Positions 9,353 through 16,880 of a stretch of DNA of 64,000 bases are shown piece by piece. The DNA is from Lentibacillus saliphilus. GTDB taxonomy: Bacteria > Bacillota > Bacilli > Bacillales > Amphibacillaceae. A model generated the notes under the pieces. That model was not told the origin of the DNA. It saw only the letters and a program-made list of their open reading frames with translations, and ran no database searches. How positions within the stretch are numbered: position 1 is the first letter of the stretch; each line of letters opens with the position of its first letter. A program made the translations under genes and the position numbers. The stretch spans positions 62,001 to 126,000 of the forward strand of contig NZ_JABJXD010000003.1 in the NCBI RefSeq assembly GCF_019093865.1, written 5' to 3'.

Positions 9353-9710
9353 ACTACAGTCGGGATTTGTATTACCCTATGTACTTTTTGGCGCTGCCAT
9401 TGTATTATTAGTTTTATCGTCTTCAATTCAACTCTATCAAAACGAGATTCAAATTACTGAATTAGAGCTTGAACACATTAAAATTGAAACGCTCTTCCAA
9501 ATGGGGTATTCGACCTATTTAGCAAATCGTCAGGAAGATTCTTGGCCAAATTCTGCATCATACAGCTTTCCACAAGGAGACGTTGAAATTGTATATGTGG
9601 AAGAAGGCGCATCCATTTATATGACAATTACCACAGATTCACAAATAACACGATCATTTGTCGTAAGCTTAAAAAGGCATTTGTTAAGATTGTCACAAAA
9701 TCACCATTAA
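9327..9710 (+). CDS. comGG: Competence protein ComGG
   Basis: This 127-residue protein has one N-terminal transmembrane helix (SGFVLPYVLFGAAIVLLVLSSS) followed by a charged helical part and a short beta region. It is the last gene of the comG operon. Sequence identity across ComGG proteins is low, so position and architecture carry the call. AAGGAG lies 6 bases before the ATG, which is inside comGF. No clear terminator follows before the next gene. Confidence 0.85.
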   Translation: MQRKLSFIKLQSGFVLPYVLFGAAIVLLVLSSSIQLYQNEIQITELELEHIKIETLFQMGYSTYLANRQEDSWPNSASYSFPQGDVEIVYVEEGASIYMTITTDSQITRSFVVSLKRHLLRLSQNHH

Positions 9711-9743
9711 TTATTGAAGATTATTTTACAAGTCATCCAAATT

Positions 9744-9773
9744 GCTGTATCACAACAGCATATCAACTATACT
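9744..9773 (+). promoter_or_regulatory. Candidate promoter and operator upstream of the Cys4 HTH regulator
   Basis: An inverted repeat GCTGT-N6-ACAGC (9744-9759) lies just upstream of a -10-like TATACT (9768-9773), 36 bases before the HTH gene. TTGCTG at 9742 could be a -35 but the spacing of 20 is long. The repeat would suit a dimeric HTH protein, possibly the adjacent regulator itself. This is inference from position. Confidence 0.4.
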
Positions 9774-9808
9774 TAAGATGGTTAGGTTATTTGAAAGGAT
9801 GATTATAT

Positions 9809-10504
9809 ATGAAAAACACATTAAAAGTTACTAACGCATTGAGCGATCCAACGCGATTCAATATTTATCAGTACATCATAAAAAAACATGATTCTGTAAG
9901 TGTTGCAGAAATAGCTCAAGCTTTTGAGATTCATCCTAACGTGGCAAGGCTACATTTATCAAGACTAGAAGATGTCAAGCTCCTCATGTCTCACACTAAA
10001 AAAACCGGGAAAGGTGGGCGCCCCGGTAGACTTTATCGTCTTGCAGATGAAGTCGTTGAATTAAACTTCCCATATAGAGATTATAAATTGCTCTCTTCTA
10101 TTGCAATGGAAACATTTATGAATCTAGGGGAGCCAGGAAAACAAGCTTTGTATGAGACTGGAAAGAAATATGGTGTTGAGTTGATGAATCAATACCAAAA
10201 AAACACGAACCTAGACACAATGTCAAATGAAGAGAAATTCCAGATGCTTGAAGAAGCAGCAACACTGTTTGGAATGTACCCTGAATTTCAAATTGACGAC
10301 GACACATCAAAAATATCAATGACCATTAGCAATTGTCCTTTCAAGGAAGTTGCATTAATGCCAGATAATAAAACAACAATATGTACAATGCACCAGGCCT
10401 TTTTGAAAGGTATGTTCGAAGTGATGTTCACAAATGTCGAGCTTATAGAAATCGACAACATGCTTGATGGCTGCAACAGCTGCTCATATGCCATCCATTT
10501 ATAA
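9809..10504 (+). CDS. HTH transcriptional regulator with C-terminal Cys4 motif
   Basis: This 231-residue protein has an N-terminal winged helix of ArsR/DeoR type (SDPTRFNIYQYI, then VAEIAQAFEIHPNVARLHLSRLED and the wing GGRPGRLYRL). The C-terminal domain carries four cysteines spaced C-x15-C-x29-C-x2-C (NCPF, TICTMH, GCNSC). This layout resembles the predicted regulators related to SufR, which bind an Fe-S cluster; metal or cluster binding is inferred, not shown. It follows comGG after 98 bases with an AAAGGATG ribosome site. The target genes are unknown; the adjacent inverted repeat suggests autoregulation. Confidence 0.8.
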   Translation: MKNTLKVTNALSDPTRFNIYQYIIKKHDSVSVAEIAQAFEIHPNVARLHLSRLEDVKLLMSHTKKTGKGGRPGRLYRLADEVVELNFPYRDYKLLSSIAMETFMNLGEPGKQALYETGKKYGVELMNQYQKNTNLDTMSNEEKFQMLEEAATLFGMYPEFQIDDDTSKISMTISNCPFKEVALMPDNKTTICTMHQAFLKGMFEVMFTNVELIEIDNMLDGCNSCSYAIHL

Positions 10505-10509
10505 GTTAG

Positions 10510-10551
10510 ATACTGGAGCCTCACACTTACACGAGTGTGAGGCTCTAGTAT
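10510..10551 (+). terminator. Long perfect hairpin after the HTH gene
   Basis: An 18-bp stem with one G-T pair and a 6-base loop begins six bases after the stop codon. No U-tract follows (GCTTCAAG), so it may be a 3' stabiliser or a factor-dependent terminator rather than a classic intrinsic terminator. Confidence 0.6.
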
Positions 10552-10621
10552 GCTTCAAGATAAAAGTATTTATTAAATTCGGGTCTGTCATATATTTTCA
10601 ACCCCATTTAGTGAACTTTTA

Positions 10622-10650
10622 TTTACAAACGATAATGAGTTCGTTATAAT
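10622..10650 (+). promoter_or_regulatory. Sigma-A promoter of yqgY
   Basis: TTTACA (10622-10627), a 17-base spacer and a perfect TATAAT (10645-10650) lie 33 bases before the yqgY start. Confidence 0.85.
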
Positions 10651-10682
10651 ACACATGATAGTCAGCCTAAGGAGGGGAAGTA

Positions 10683-10922
10683 ATGGAGCGGATGTTTCGA
10701 GTCCTCGCTTTTTGGACCGGCATATTTACTGTAATGTTTTATGTAGGGGATATGGCACCTGTAGCACTATTATTTTTAATTCAAACCGTATTCTTTCTTA
10801 CAGTTAGTTATTTGAAATTATCCGAACGTATGTATATGTACTTATTCGCAGCTTACTGTACGATTTTCTTCGTAGGCTTCACGTGGTACTCAGAATTCAT
10901 TCTCGTACCAAGCTTTGGCTAA
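10683..10922 (+). CDS. yqgY: DUF2626 family membrane protein (YqgY)
   Basis: This 79-residue protein starts MERMFRVLAFWTGIFTVMFYVGDM and has three hydrophobic segments (about 7-25, 27-43 and 50-75), so it is probably an integral membrane protein. It matches the DUF2626/YqgY family, which has no assigned function. A strong AAGGAGGGG precedes the ATG. It converges on yqgX, as in B. subtilis. Confidence 0.88.
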   Translation: MERMFRVLAFWTGIFTVMFYVGDMAPVALLFLIQTVFFLTVSYLKLSERMYMYLFAAYCTIFFVGFTWYSEFILVPSFG

Positions 10923-10967
10923 AAGACAAAAACCCTGTAACGGATATACAGGGTTTTTGTCTTTTTT
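10921..10967. terminator. Bidirectional terminator between yqgY and yqgX
   Basis: A 19-bp stem (AAAAGACAAAAACCCTGTA with its complement) around a 7-base loop, flanked by A and T runs, serves both convergent genes. Confidence 0.93.
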
Positions 10968-10969
10968 AG

Positions 10970-11593
10970 TCATGCATGAACAAATGGGTTCGTGCCCTTT
11001 TCACGCTCAATTGTCGTCCATGGGCCGTGACCTGGATATACACGATAATGATCTGGCAAAGCATATAGCTTCGTCTTTATACTTTGTGCCAAAACAGAAA
11101 AATCGCCTCCCGGCAAGTCTGTTCTGCCTATTCCACCATTAAACAGAGCATCACCACTGATGACGATCTCGTCTTTTTGAAACACAAAGGACACACTCCC
11201 CGGTGAATGCCCAGGTGTATGTATGACATCCATCACGAAATCACCGATACACAATTTTCCTGGTTCAATCAATTGTTCGGGGAGTTCAGTTATAATTGGC
11301 ATCCCAATAAAAAGTGACGACCCATTTAATTGTGCATCAACAAGCCACTTAGCTTCTGTTTCATGGACATATACTTCTATTTCGTAGTAAGAGCGCAGTT
11401 CATCTACAGCTCCAATATGATCAAAATGAGCATGTGTTAATAAAATCGCCAAAGGTTTGATGTCATTATTCGTGAGATAAGCAATTACGTCTTTGGCATC
11501 ACCACCTGGATCAATAATGAGAGCTGTCTTTTTATCGCTAACAATGTAGCAATTTGTTCCTAAGGGCCCTAGATTTAGTTGTGTAATATTCAA
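10970..11593 (-). CDS. yqgX: MBL-fold metallo-hydrolase (YqgX, glyoxalase II-like)
   Basis: This 207-residue metallo-beta-lactamase-fold hydrolase carries the metal-binding THAHFDH near residue 53, a histidine in HTPGHSPG near 130, SGDALF near 149 and YPGHGP near the C terminus. It is glyoxalase-II-like: family members hydrolyse thioesters such as S-lactoylglutathione or bacillithiol equivalents. The substrate here is unproven. The start is TTG, with GAGGAGTGA about 7 bases upstream. It lies tail-to-tail with yqgY. Confidence 0.92.
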   Translation of the reverse strand: MNITQLNLGPLGTNCYIVSDKKTALIIDPGGDAKDVIAYLTNNDIKPLAILLTHAHFDHIGAVDELRSYYEIEVYVHETEAKWLVDAQLNGSSLFIGMPIITELPEQLIEPGKLCIGDFVMDVIHTPGHSPGSVSFVFQKDEIVISGDALFNGGIGRTDLPGGDFSVLAQSIKTKLYALPDHYRVYPGHGPWTTIEREKGTNPFVHA

Positions 11594-11655
11594 GTTGAAT
11601 CACTCCTCAATTTAATAAAGATGATTATACTTACTCGACAAAATGCTTGTTTTAC

Positions 11656-11661
11656 TATAAT
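11656..11661 (+). promoter_or_regulatory. -10 element, probable promoter of yqgW
   Basis: A perfect TATAAT lies 90 bases before yqgW. The best -35 (TTACTC at 11631) is 19 bases away, so the promoter is plausible but not strong. Confidence 0.45.
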
Positions 11662-11751
11662 ATGTAAATAGGTATGGTTGAACGCATACCATTATATAGG
11701 TTTGTCACTATTGCAACATTACATATGTTAAATTTCTAAGGGGGAACAAAG

Positions 11752-11940
11752 ATGAGATTGGTATTAGGTATTTTATTTCTTATTGTTACGATCGTCGCTG
11801 CCATTTCTGTCTTTCGTCAATTAAAACTAAAAAATTATTTCGCATTAGGTTTTTCCGGATTGACCGTATTGGCTTTTGGCTTTTTTTCCATCGCCACAAT
11901 TATATGTGAACTAACAGCCGCGCCTTTTTGCAGCAGTTAA
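11752..11940 (+). CDS. yqgW: DUF2759 family membrane protein (YqgW)
   Basis: This 62-residue protein has two hydrophobic helices (about 2-20 and 30-52) separated by a short basic segment RQLKLKNYF, and two cysteines near the C terminus. It matches the small DUF2759/YqgW family, with no known function. AAGGGGGAAC lies ahead of the ATG. It is divergent from yqgX, as in B. subtilis. Confidence 0.8.
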   Translation: MRLVLGILFLIVTIVAAISVFRQLKLKNYFALGFSGLTVLAFGFFSIATIICELTAAPFCSS

Positions 11941-11952
11941 TCCGTTTAAAAG

Positions 11953-12016
11953 AAGCCAGCACATCATAAAATGACCTTTTAGACGGTTCATCTTATGATA
12001 AGGCTGGCTTTTTTAT
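11953..12016. terminator. Bidirectional terminator between yqgW and yqgS
   Basis: A two-part stem (AAGCCAGC with GCTGGCTT, then ATCATAA with TTATGAT) is followed by T-runs on both strands. It serves yqgW and the convergent yqgS. Confidence 0.85.
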
Positions 12017-13938
12017 CGCTGAGTTCCAAAATCGTGGAAACGAAACAGATCACCGTAAATAATTTGATCAGAATAATTCAGTTCCCGCTTTACTTGATCA
12101 TAAAGATCAGCACATGGATCCACAGCCTCATCTTCAGTAAATGGTGTCGTGCCATCCTTCGTCAACAATTCTCCTGTTTGTCTTTTATAGCAGCTTTGCG
12201 AAGCATAAACGTAATCCTCACTTACAAAATCACCATTTCGTAGAGCAATGAATCCCTTATGCTCTTTTTGAAAGAGATCATTACCGAAATACATATCATC
12301 TGTTGTGTTAATATCGAGTAAATGCAGTAAAGTCGGTTTAACATCAATCTGTCCAGCTATGTCCTCGACAATCTCGCCTTTTCCATATCCAGGTATATGA
12401 ATAAAAAACGGAACACGTTGTAGTTGAATATGGTCATACGGTGTGAGTGTTTCTTGGTTCAAATATTGTCCCATAGCTTTATGGTGATTAGCACTAATCC
12501 CATAATGATCACCCATAATCAGGATAATTGAGTCTTCGTATAAACCCGCACTTTGAAGTTCATTAAAGAATGTTTCTATCGCTTCATCCATATATCGCAC
12601 AGTTGGAAAATAATTGTTTAATGTGCTTGACTTCGAGTCATACGGCTCAATTGAACGATCTTCTTCATCAAGCTCGAATGGAAAGTGATTCGTTAGTGTA
12701 ATAAACTTCGCGTAAAATGGTTTTTCCAATTCGTCCAAATAAGGTATTGATTGCTTAAAGAATGATTCATCATTTAAACCCCAACCAATTTTGTCTGCTT
12801 CATTGATCGCAAACGCTTCTTGATCATAAAAGTGATCATATCCTAAACGTTCATACATCTGATCACGGTTCCAAAAGCTTTTGTTGTTCGCATGAAATAC
12901 TGCTGATGTGTAATCGATGTCCTTTATTTGTTCTGGAATTGCATAAAAGTCATTTTGTGCATGGGTAAAAAACACGGCCCCACTTGATAACGGATAAAGC
13001 GAATTAGCGACTAGAAATTCAGAATCTGACGTTTTGCCTTGTTCTGTCTGATGATAAAAATTCTCAAAATAAAACGTATCTTCGTCTCTCGTGAGCTCAT
13101 TTAAAAAAGGGGTCACCTCTTGGCCCTTGACATCGTTGTTAATCACAAAGCTTTGTAGCGACTCTGCCCAAATAAAGATGATATTCTTGCCTTTTGCAAT
13201 ACCAGTTAATTCTGAAGGCTGGTCAAGATGGATATGCTGATCCATATACGTCTTTATTTCTGGTAATTCATTGCCATCCGCAAACACCCGCTGTGTCTTC
13301 GTTTTTGACTGAACGACAAGATCGTATATATGATAGTTAAATAAACCAATATTTTTGACAAGATATGCTCGATCAAATGCTCTTGTAAAAAGTTGTGGCC
13401 GCTCCATTTCTGCAAGCAGAAAATTCAAAGACAAGAGCATCAAAGAGACAGATAATACGAACATTTTTCTCCCACGCTGATATGGTGTAAGAAACGTGCT
13501 CACTTGACGTGAACATAACCGCCAAATAAGTACCACATCAATAAAAAACAAAACATCATACACCTTTACTAAAGAAAGCACACTCCCACCTAGATCATTC
13601 GCATTGCTCATTTGAAAGAGTTGTGGAATCGTTAAAAAGTCTGTAAAGGACCGATAAAACACAAGATTGCCATAAATAATAAACGAGCCTATCAATGCGG
13701 TATAGCGAATATACGCTTGTTTTTTAGATGGGTTTTTAATCCAAACACTCAATCCAAATAATAAAAAAGCTGAAACAAATGGATTAATAAACAAAATAAA
13801 TTCCTGTAAAACATTGTCCATATGAATAGAAAACACAAATCTATACATCACATATGTCTTCGTCCCGAATAATAATACAGCCATAACATAAACGGGTAAT
13901 GTATGCGCCTTATATTTATGTAAATGCATTTTGGTCAC
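12013..13938 (-). CDS. yqgS: LTA synthase family protein (YqgS)
   Basis: This 641-residue polyglycerolphosphate transferase-like protein has five N-terminal membrane helices (to about residue 180) followed by an extracellular sulfatase-fold domain. The nucleophile threonine lies in QGKTSDSEF near residue 300, and metal ligands are visible in WAESLQS and in MGDHYGIS near residue 475. LtaS-family enzymes polymerise lipoteichoic acid from phosphatidylglycerol; YqgS is one of several paralogues in Bacillus. The start is GTG at this point or ATG nine bases downstream; both have a usable AGGGGTGA or AAAGGACA site. Confidence 0.94.
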   Translation of the reverse strand: MTKMHLHKYKAHTLPVYVMAVLLFGTKTYVMYRFVFSIHMDNVLQEFILFINPFVSAFLLFGLSVWIKNPSKKQAYIRYTALIGSFIIYGNLVFYRSFTDFLTIPQLFQMSNANDLGGSVLSLVKVYDVLFFIDVVLIWRLCSRQVSTFLTPYQRGRKMFVLSVSLMLLSLNFLLAEMERPQLFTRAFDRAYLVKNIGLFNYHIYDLVVQSKTKTQRVFADGNELPEIKTYMDQHIHLDQPSELTGIAKGKNIIFIWAESLQSFVINNDVKGQEVTPFLNELTRDEDTFYFENFYHQTEQGKTSDSEFLVANSLYPLSSGAVFFTHAQNDFYAIPEQIKDIDYTSAVFHANNKSFWNRDQMYERLGYDHFYDQEAFAINEADKIGWGLNDESFFKQSIPYLDELEKPFYAKFITLTNHFPFELDEEDRSIEPYDSKSSTLNNYFPTVRYMDEAIETFFNELQSAGLYEDSIILIMGDHYGISANHHKAMGQYLNQETLTPYDHIQLQRVPFFIHIPGYGKGEIVEDIAGQIDVKPTLLHLLDINTTDDMYFGNDLFQKEHKGFIALRNGDFVSEDYVYASQSCYKRQTGELLTKDGTTPFTEDEAVDPCADLYDQVKRELNYSDQIIYGDLFRFHDFGTQR

Positions 13939-14115
13939 CCCTGTCCTTTACACAGTACAAAGCATTTTTCTCTATAAACTTGAACTGCATATCTAATTAA
14001 CTGTCGACCATGTAAGACATTTCCTATTAATATATGACTATTACTAAAGACGTGTGTATGTGCAGAAATGTTTCACATAACATGAAATTATTCAATTCTA
14101 CCTCTTTTATGCTAA

Positions 14116-15069
14116 TTATGCTTCGTTTTCCTGAACGAGAAAAGCACCACCGATGATGCCAGCATCATTGCCTAACTGCGCCAAATGAATCGTACATACA
14201 TCACTTACATGTGGCAAGGCATATGTTTGGAATGCAGATTTGATACCTTCGATTAACGGTTGACCCGCCTTGGAAACCCCACCACCGATTAAAATTTTTT
14301 CGGGATTTAATAGAATAGCAGCATTCGCAAGCGCAAAACCGAGTACGTCGACAGTATGATCTACAATTGACTGTGCACCTTCATCATTGATTTGTGCAAG
14401 GTCAAATACATCCTTTGCAGTCAGTACACCGTTTTCCCTATTTCTTTGAGCAAGTAAAGACTCAGGGTGTGCCATTTGATAGGCATCCGCCTGACGGGCA
14501 ATTCCTGTTGCTGATACGATTGTTTCAAGGCACCCTTTTCGCCCACAGTTGCATAGATACCCACTCGGATTGACCGTCATATGGCCAATTTCACCAGCTG
14601 TACCATTTTGTCCACTGATAATCATCCCGTTGGATATAATTCCCCCGCCAACACCTGTTCCGAGCGTAATCGCGATGACATTGAGGGCTCCATTGCCTGC
14701 GCCTTTCCAATTCTCTCCAAGGGCAGCAATATTCGCATCATTTTCCAGGAAAACTGGCACACCACTTAACTGACTTAAATGGTCTGTGAGGTTATAATTT
14801 TTCCAACCAATATTAACGGCTTCATGTACGAGGCCGTTCTTTGAATCGATGAAGCCCGGTGCACCTACGCCAATCCCTGCAAGTTTAGCAATTGGTAAAT
14901 TAATCATTTGCATGTTGGTTTGAATGGATGCCCATACGTCAGGAATAATCGTTTCCACCTGATCTGTATTTGTCGGTATGCTCCATTTATGTAAGATGTC
15001 TCCCTCACGATTTATTATGCCAATTTTCACCGAAGTCCCACCAATATCAACACCTGCAACATATGTCAT
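14116..15069 (-). CDS. glcK: Glucokinase, ROK family
   Basis: This 317-residue ROK-family kinase phosphorylates glucose to glucose-6-phosphate. The phosphate-binding DIGGTSVKIGI is at residues 8-18, the catalytic region ENDANIAALGE near 105, and the ROK signature GEIGHMTVNPSGYLCNCGRKGCLE near 160 includes the three zinc cysteines. It overlaps yqgQ by four bases (ATGA), so they are coupled. The B. subtilis order yqgQ-glcK is conserved. Confidence 0.95.
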   Translation of the reverse strand: MTYVAGVDIGGTSVKIGIINREGDILHKWSIPTNTDQVETIIPDVWASIQTNMQMINLPIAKLAGIGVGAPGFIDSKNGLVHEAVNIGWKNYNLTDHLSQLSGVPVFLENDANIAALGENWKGAGNGALNVIAITLGTGVGGGIISNGMIISGQNGTAGEIGHMTVNPSGYLCNCGRKGCLETIVSATGIARQADAYQMAHPESLLAQRNRENGVLTAKDVFDLAQINDEGAQSIVDHTVDVLGFALANAAILLNPEKILIGGGVSKAGQPLIEGIKSAFQTYALPHVSDVCTIHLAQLGNDAGIIGGAFLVQENEA

Positions 15070-15278
15070 TTGTGTTTCTCCTCCATTTGCTTTAATCTAT
15101 TTTTCTCTTGCCGCAAAAGCAGAATCGCTTGGGCATAGTCGTTTGTCTGTATAAATTGAAATTCGCGCAATTCCTTAATCTCGGCCTCCATCAATTCTAA
15201 ATCGGCCTGTCTATCTCCTGTATAAATAAAGGTTCCGAATTTTTTGAGGAGCTGTTGCACATCATAAATTGTTTTCAT
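15066..15278 (-). CDS. yqgQ: YqgQ family protein (DUF910)
   Basis: This 70-residue soluble, helical protein of the YqgQ/DUF910 family starts MKTIYDVQQLLKKFGTFIYTGD. The ATG has a perfect GGAGGTGATC site; the frame extends upstream without a better start. It is immediately followed by and coupled to glcK. Structures of the family show a small three-helix nucleic-acid-binding-like fold, but the function is not known. Confidence 0.9.
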   Translation of the reverse strand: MKTIYDVQQLLKKFGTFIYTGDRQADLELMEAEIKELREFQFIQTNDYAQAILLLRQEKNRLKQMEEKHK

Positions 15279-15334
15279 ATGATCACCTCCCTCTATTATA
15301 GCAAATACTGGTGTTTCGTGGGAAATAGATATCA

Positions 15335-15363
15335 TAAAACCCAGATCATTTAACGATCTGGGT
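15335..15363 (-). terminator. Terminator after the spoVAF-like gene
   Basis: A 9-bp stem ACCCAGATC/GATCTGGGT with a 7-base loop is followed on the minus strand by TTTAT. The stop codon of the spoVAF-like gene lies inside the loop. Confidence 0.8.
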
Positions 15364-16807
15364 CTTCAGGATTTAAAAATGATGGGCGACGATTCTTTAA
15401 AGGAATCGGTGACCTAATAAAGATATCGCGAAACGGCTTATATGCAAACGGAATAAATGGCCAAAAATAATCCGTTTTAAATGAGGTCATACGACTTAAG
15501 TACAATATCCATAGTGTCACACCGACTGTATACCCTAGCACACCGAAGAGTGCTGTCGCTAATAATAAGTATATACGAACAAGTCGATTAGCAAGGCTTA
15601 ATTCATAGCTCGGTGTCGCATACGTCCCTATCGCTGCCAAAGCAAGGTATAACACAACTTCATTAGAGAATAAGCCGACATCAACCGCAACTTGTCCAAT
15701 TAAAATAGCGGCAACAAGACCAAGCGCCGTCGTTAAAGCAGAAGGCGTATGAATGGCGGCCATTCTAAGCATATCAATACCGACTTCCGCAATTAAAAAT
15801 TGTCCAAGTAACGGTATCGTTCCTGCCTCGGAAGGCCCAATAAAGCTCAAGACCTTTGGAAGTAATTCGGGTTGCACGGAAAATAAATAATACAGCGGTA
15901 AAATAAAGATTGAGGCAATAACCGCGATGAAGCGAATCATCCGTAAATAAGCGCCTACTAATGGTTTTTGTCGATACTCTTCTGCATGCTGTAAATGATG
16001 CCAATATGTGGCAGGTGTAATCATAACACTTGGAGAGCCATCAATGATAATGAGTACATGCCCTTCGTAAAGATGTGCAGCTGCTGTATCTGGTCGTTCA
16101 GTATAGCGCACAGTCGGATAAGGATTCCAGTGGCGGCCACTAATATACTCCTCAACCGTTTTTTCTGCCATTGGCAAACCATCTGTATCAATCTGTTCCA
16201 ATGTTTGTTTTAAATGCTTTACACGATCACCATCAGCGACATCCTCTAAATAACAAACACAAACATCTGTTTTTGATCGGCGGCCAATTTGCATATATTC
16301 CATTCTTAATGATCGATCACGTACACGACGTCTTGTTAAAGCCGTATTAAACACAATGGTTTCTACATATCCATCACGTGAACCGCGTACGACTTTTTCT
16401 AAATCAGGTTCATCAGGAGATCTAACTGGATATGTACGTGCATCAATCATGATCACTGCATTAATGCCCTCTACAAGTAAAGCAGTGGGGCCAGCCAACA
16501 CAGTATCAACTGCTTCATCTAAATACGTCACAGACTCTACTTCAATGTATGGAATGTACGTTTTTAATAATTTTTCCAATGGATCAGGTTCCAGCTGGTC
16601 TGCATCCAAACCTGCCAGCAACTTCATAATATAATGCAAAATATCATCTTTTGCAAAGCCATCTACGAGGAACATCGACATTTGGCGATCAGCATATTCG
16701 AGGTCAAGATGAATAATGTCAAAGCTTTTATCAACGCCAAGCCGCTCTTTCATATAAGCTGTATTTTTTTCATGAGATGAATACAAGGTTTGTTTATATT
16801 GAGTCAT
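15350..16807 (-). CDS. GerA-type spore germination protein, SpoVAF-like
   Basis: This 485-residue GerA-family A-subunit protein starts with a soluble domain (MKERLGVDKSFDIIHLDLEY; VDGFAKDDIL), with TERPDTAAAHLYEGHVLIIIDGSPSVMITPATYWHH before the first helix. A bundle of about five to six membrane helices runs from residue 280. The motifs match SpoVAF more closely than GerAA, GerBA or GerKA. SpoVAF-type proteins act in ion release during germination. It stands alone: no GerB/C subunit or spoVA genes flank it. ATG is preferred to the upstream GTG because GGGTGA lies just before it. Confidence 0.87.
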   Translation of the reverse strand: MTQYKQTLYSSHEKNTAYMKERLGVDKSFDIIHLDLEYADRQMSMFLVDGFAKDDILHYIMKLLAGLDADQLEPDPLEKLLKTYIPYIEVESVTYLDEAVDTVLAGPTALLVEGINAVIMIDARTYPVRSPDEPDLEKVVRGSRDGYVETIVFNTALTRRRVRDRSLRMEYMQIGRRSKTDVCVCYLEDVADGDRVKHLKQTLEQIDTDGLPMAEKTVEEYISGRHWNPYPTVRYTERPDTAAAHLYEGHVLIIIDGSPSVMITPATYWHHLQHAEEYRQKPLVGAYLRMIRFIAVIASIFILPLYYLFSVQPELLPKVLSFIGPSEAGTIPLLGQFLIAEVGIDMLRMAAIHTPSALTTALGLVAAILIGQVAVDVGLFSNEVVLYLALAAIGTYATPSYELSLANRLVRIYLLLATALFGVLGYTVGVTLWILYLSRMTSFKTDYFWPFIPFAYKPFRDIFIRSPIPLKNRRPSFLNPEDPDR

Positions 16808-16880
16808 ATTGTCACCCGACACTTTCAGAGTATATCAATTAGTGTGAGCTGTACAACTGACTTTATACATCGATTTACAC

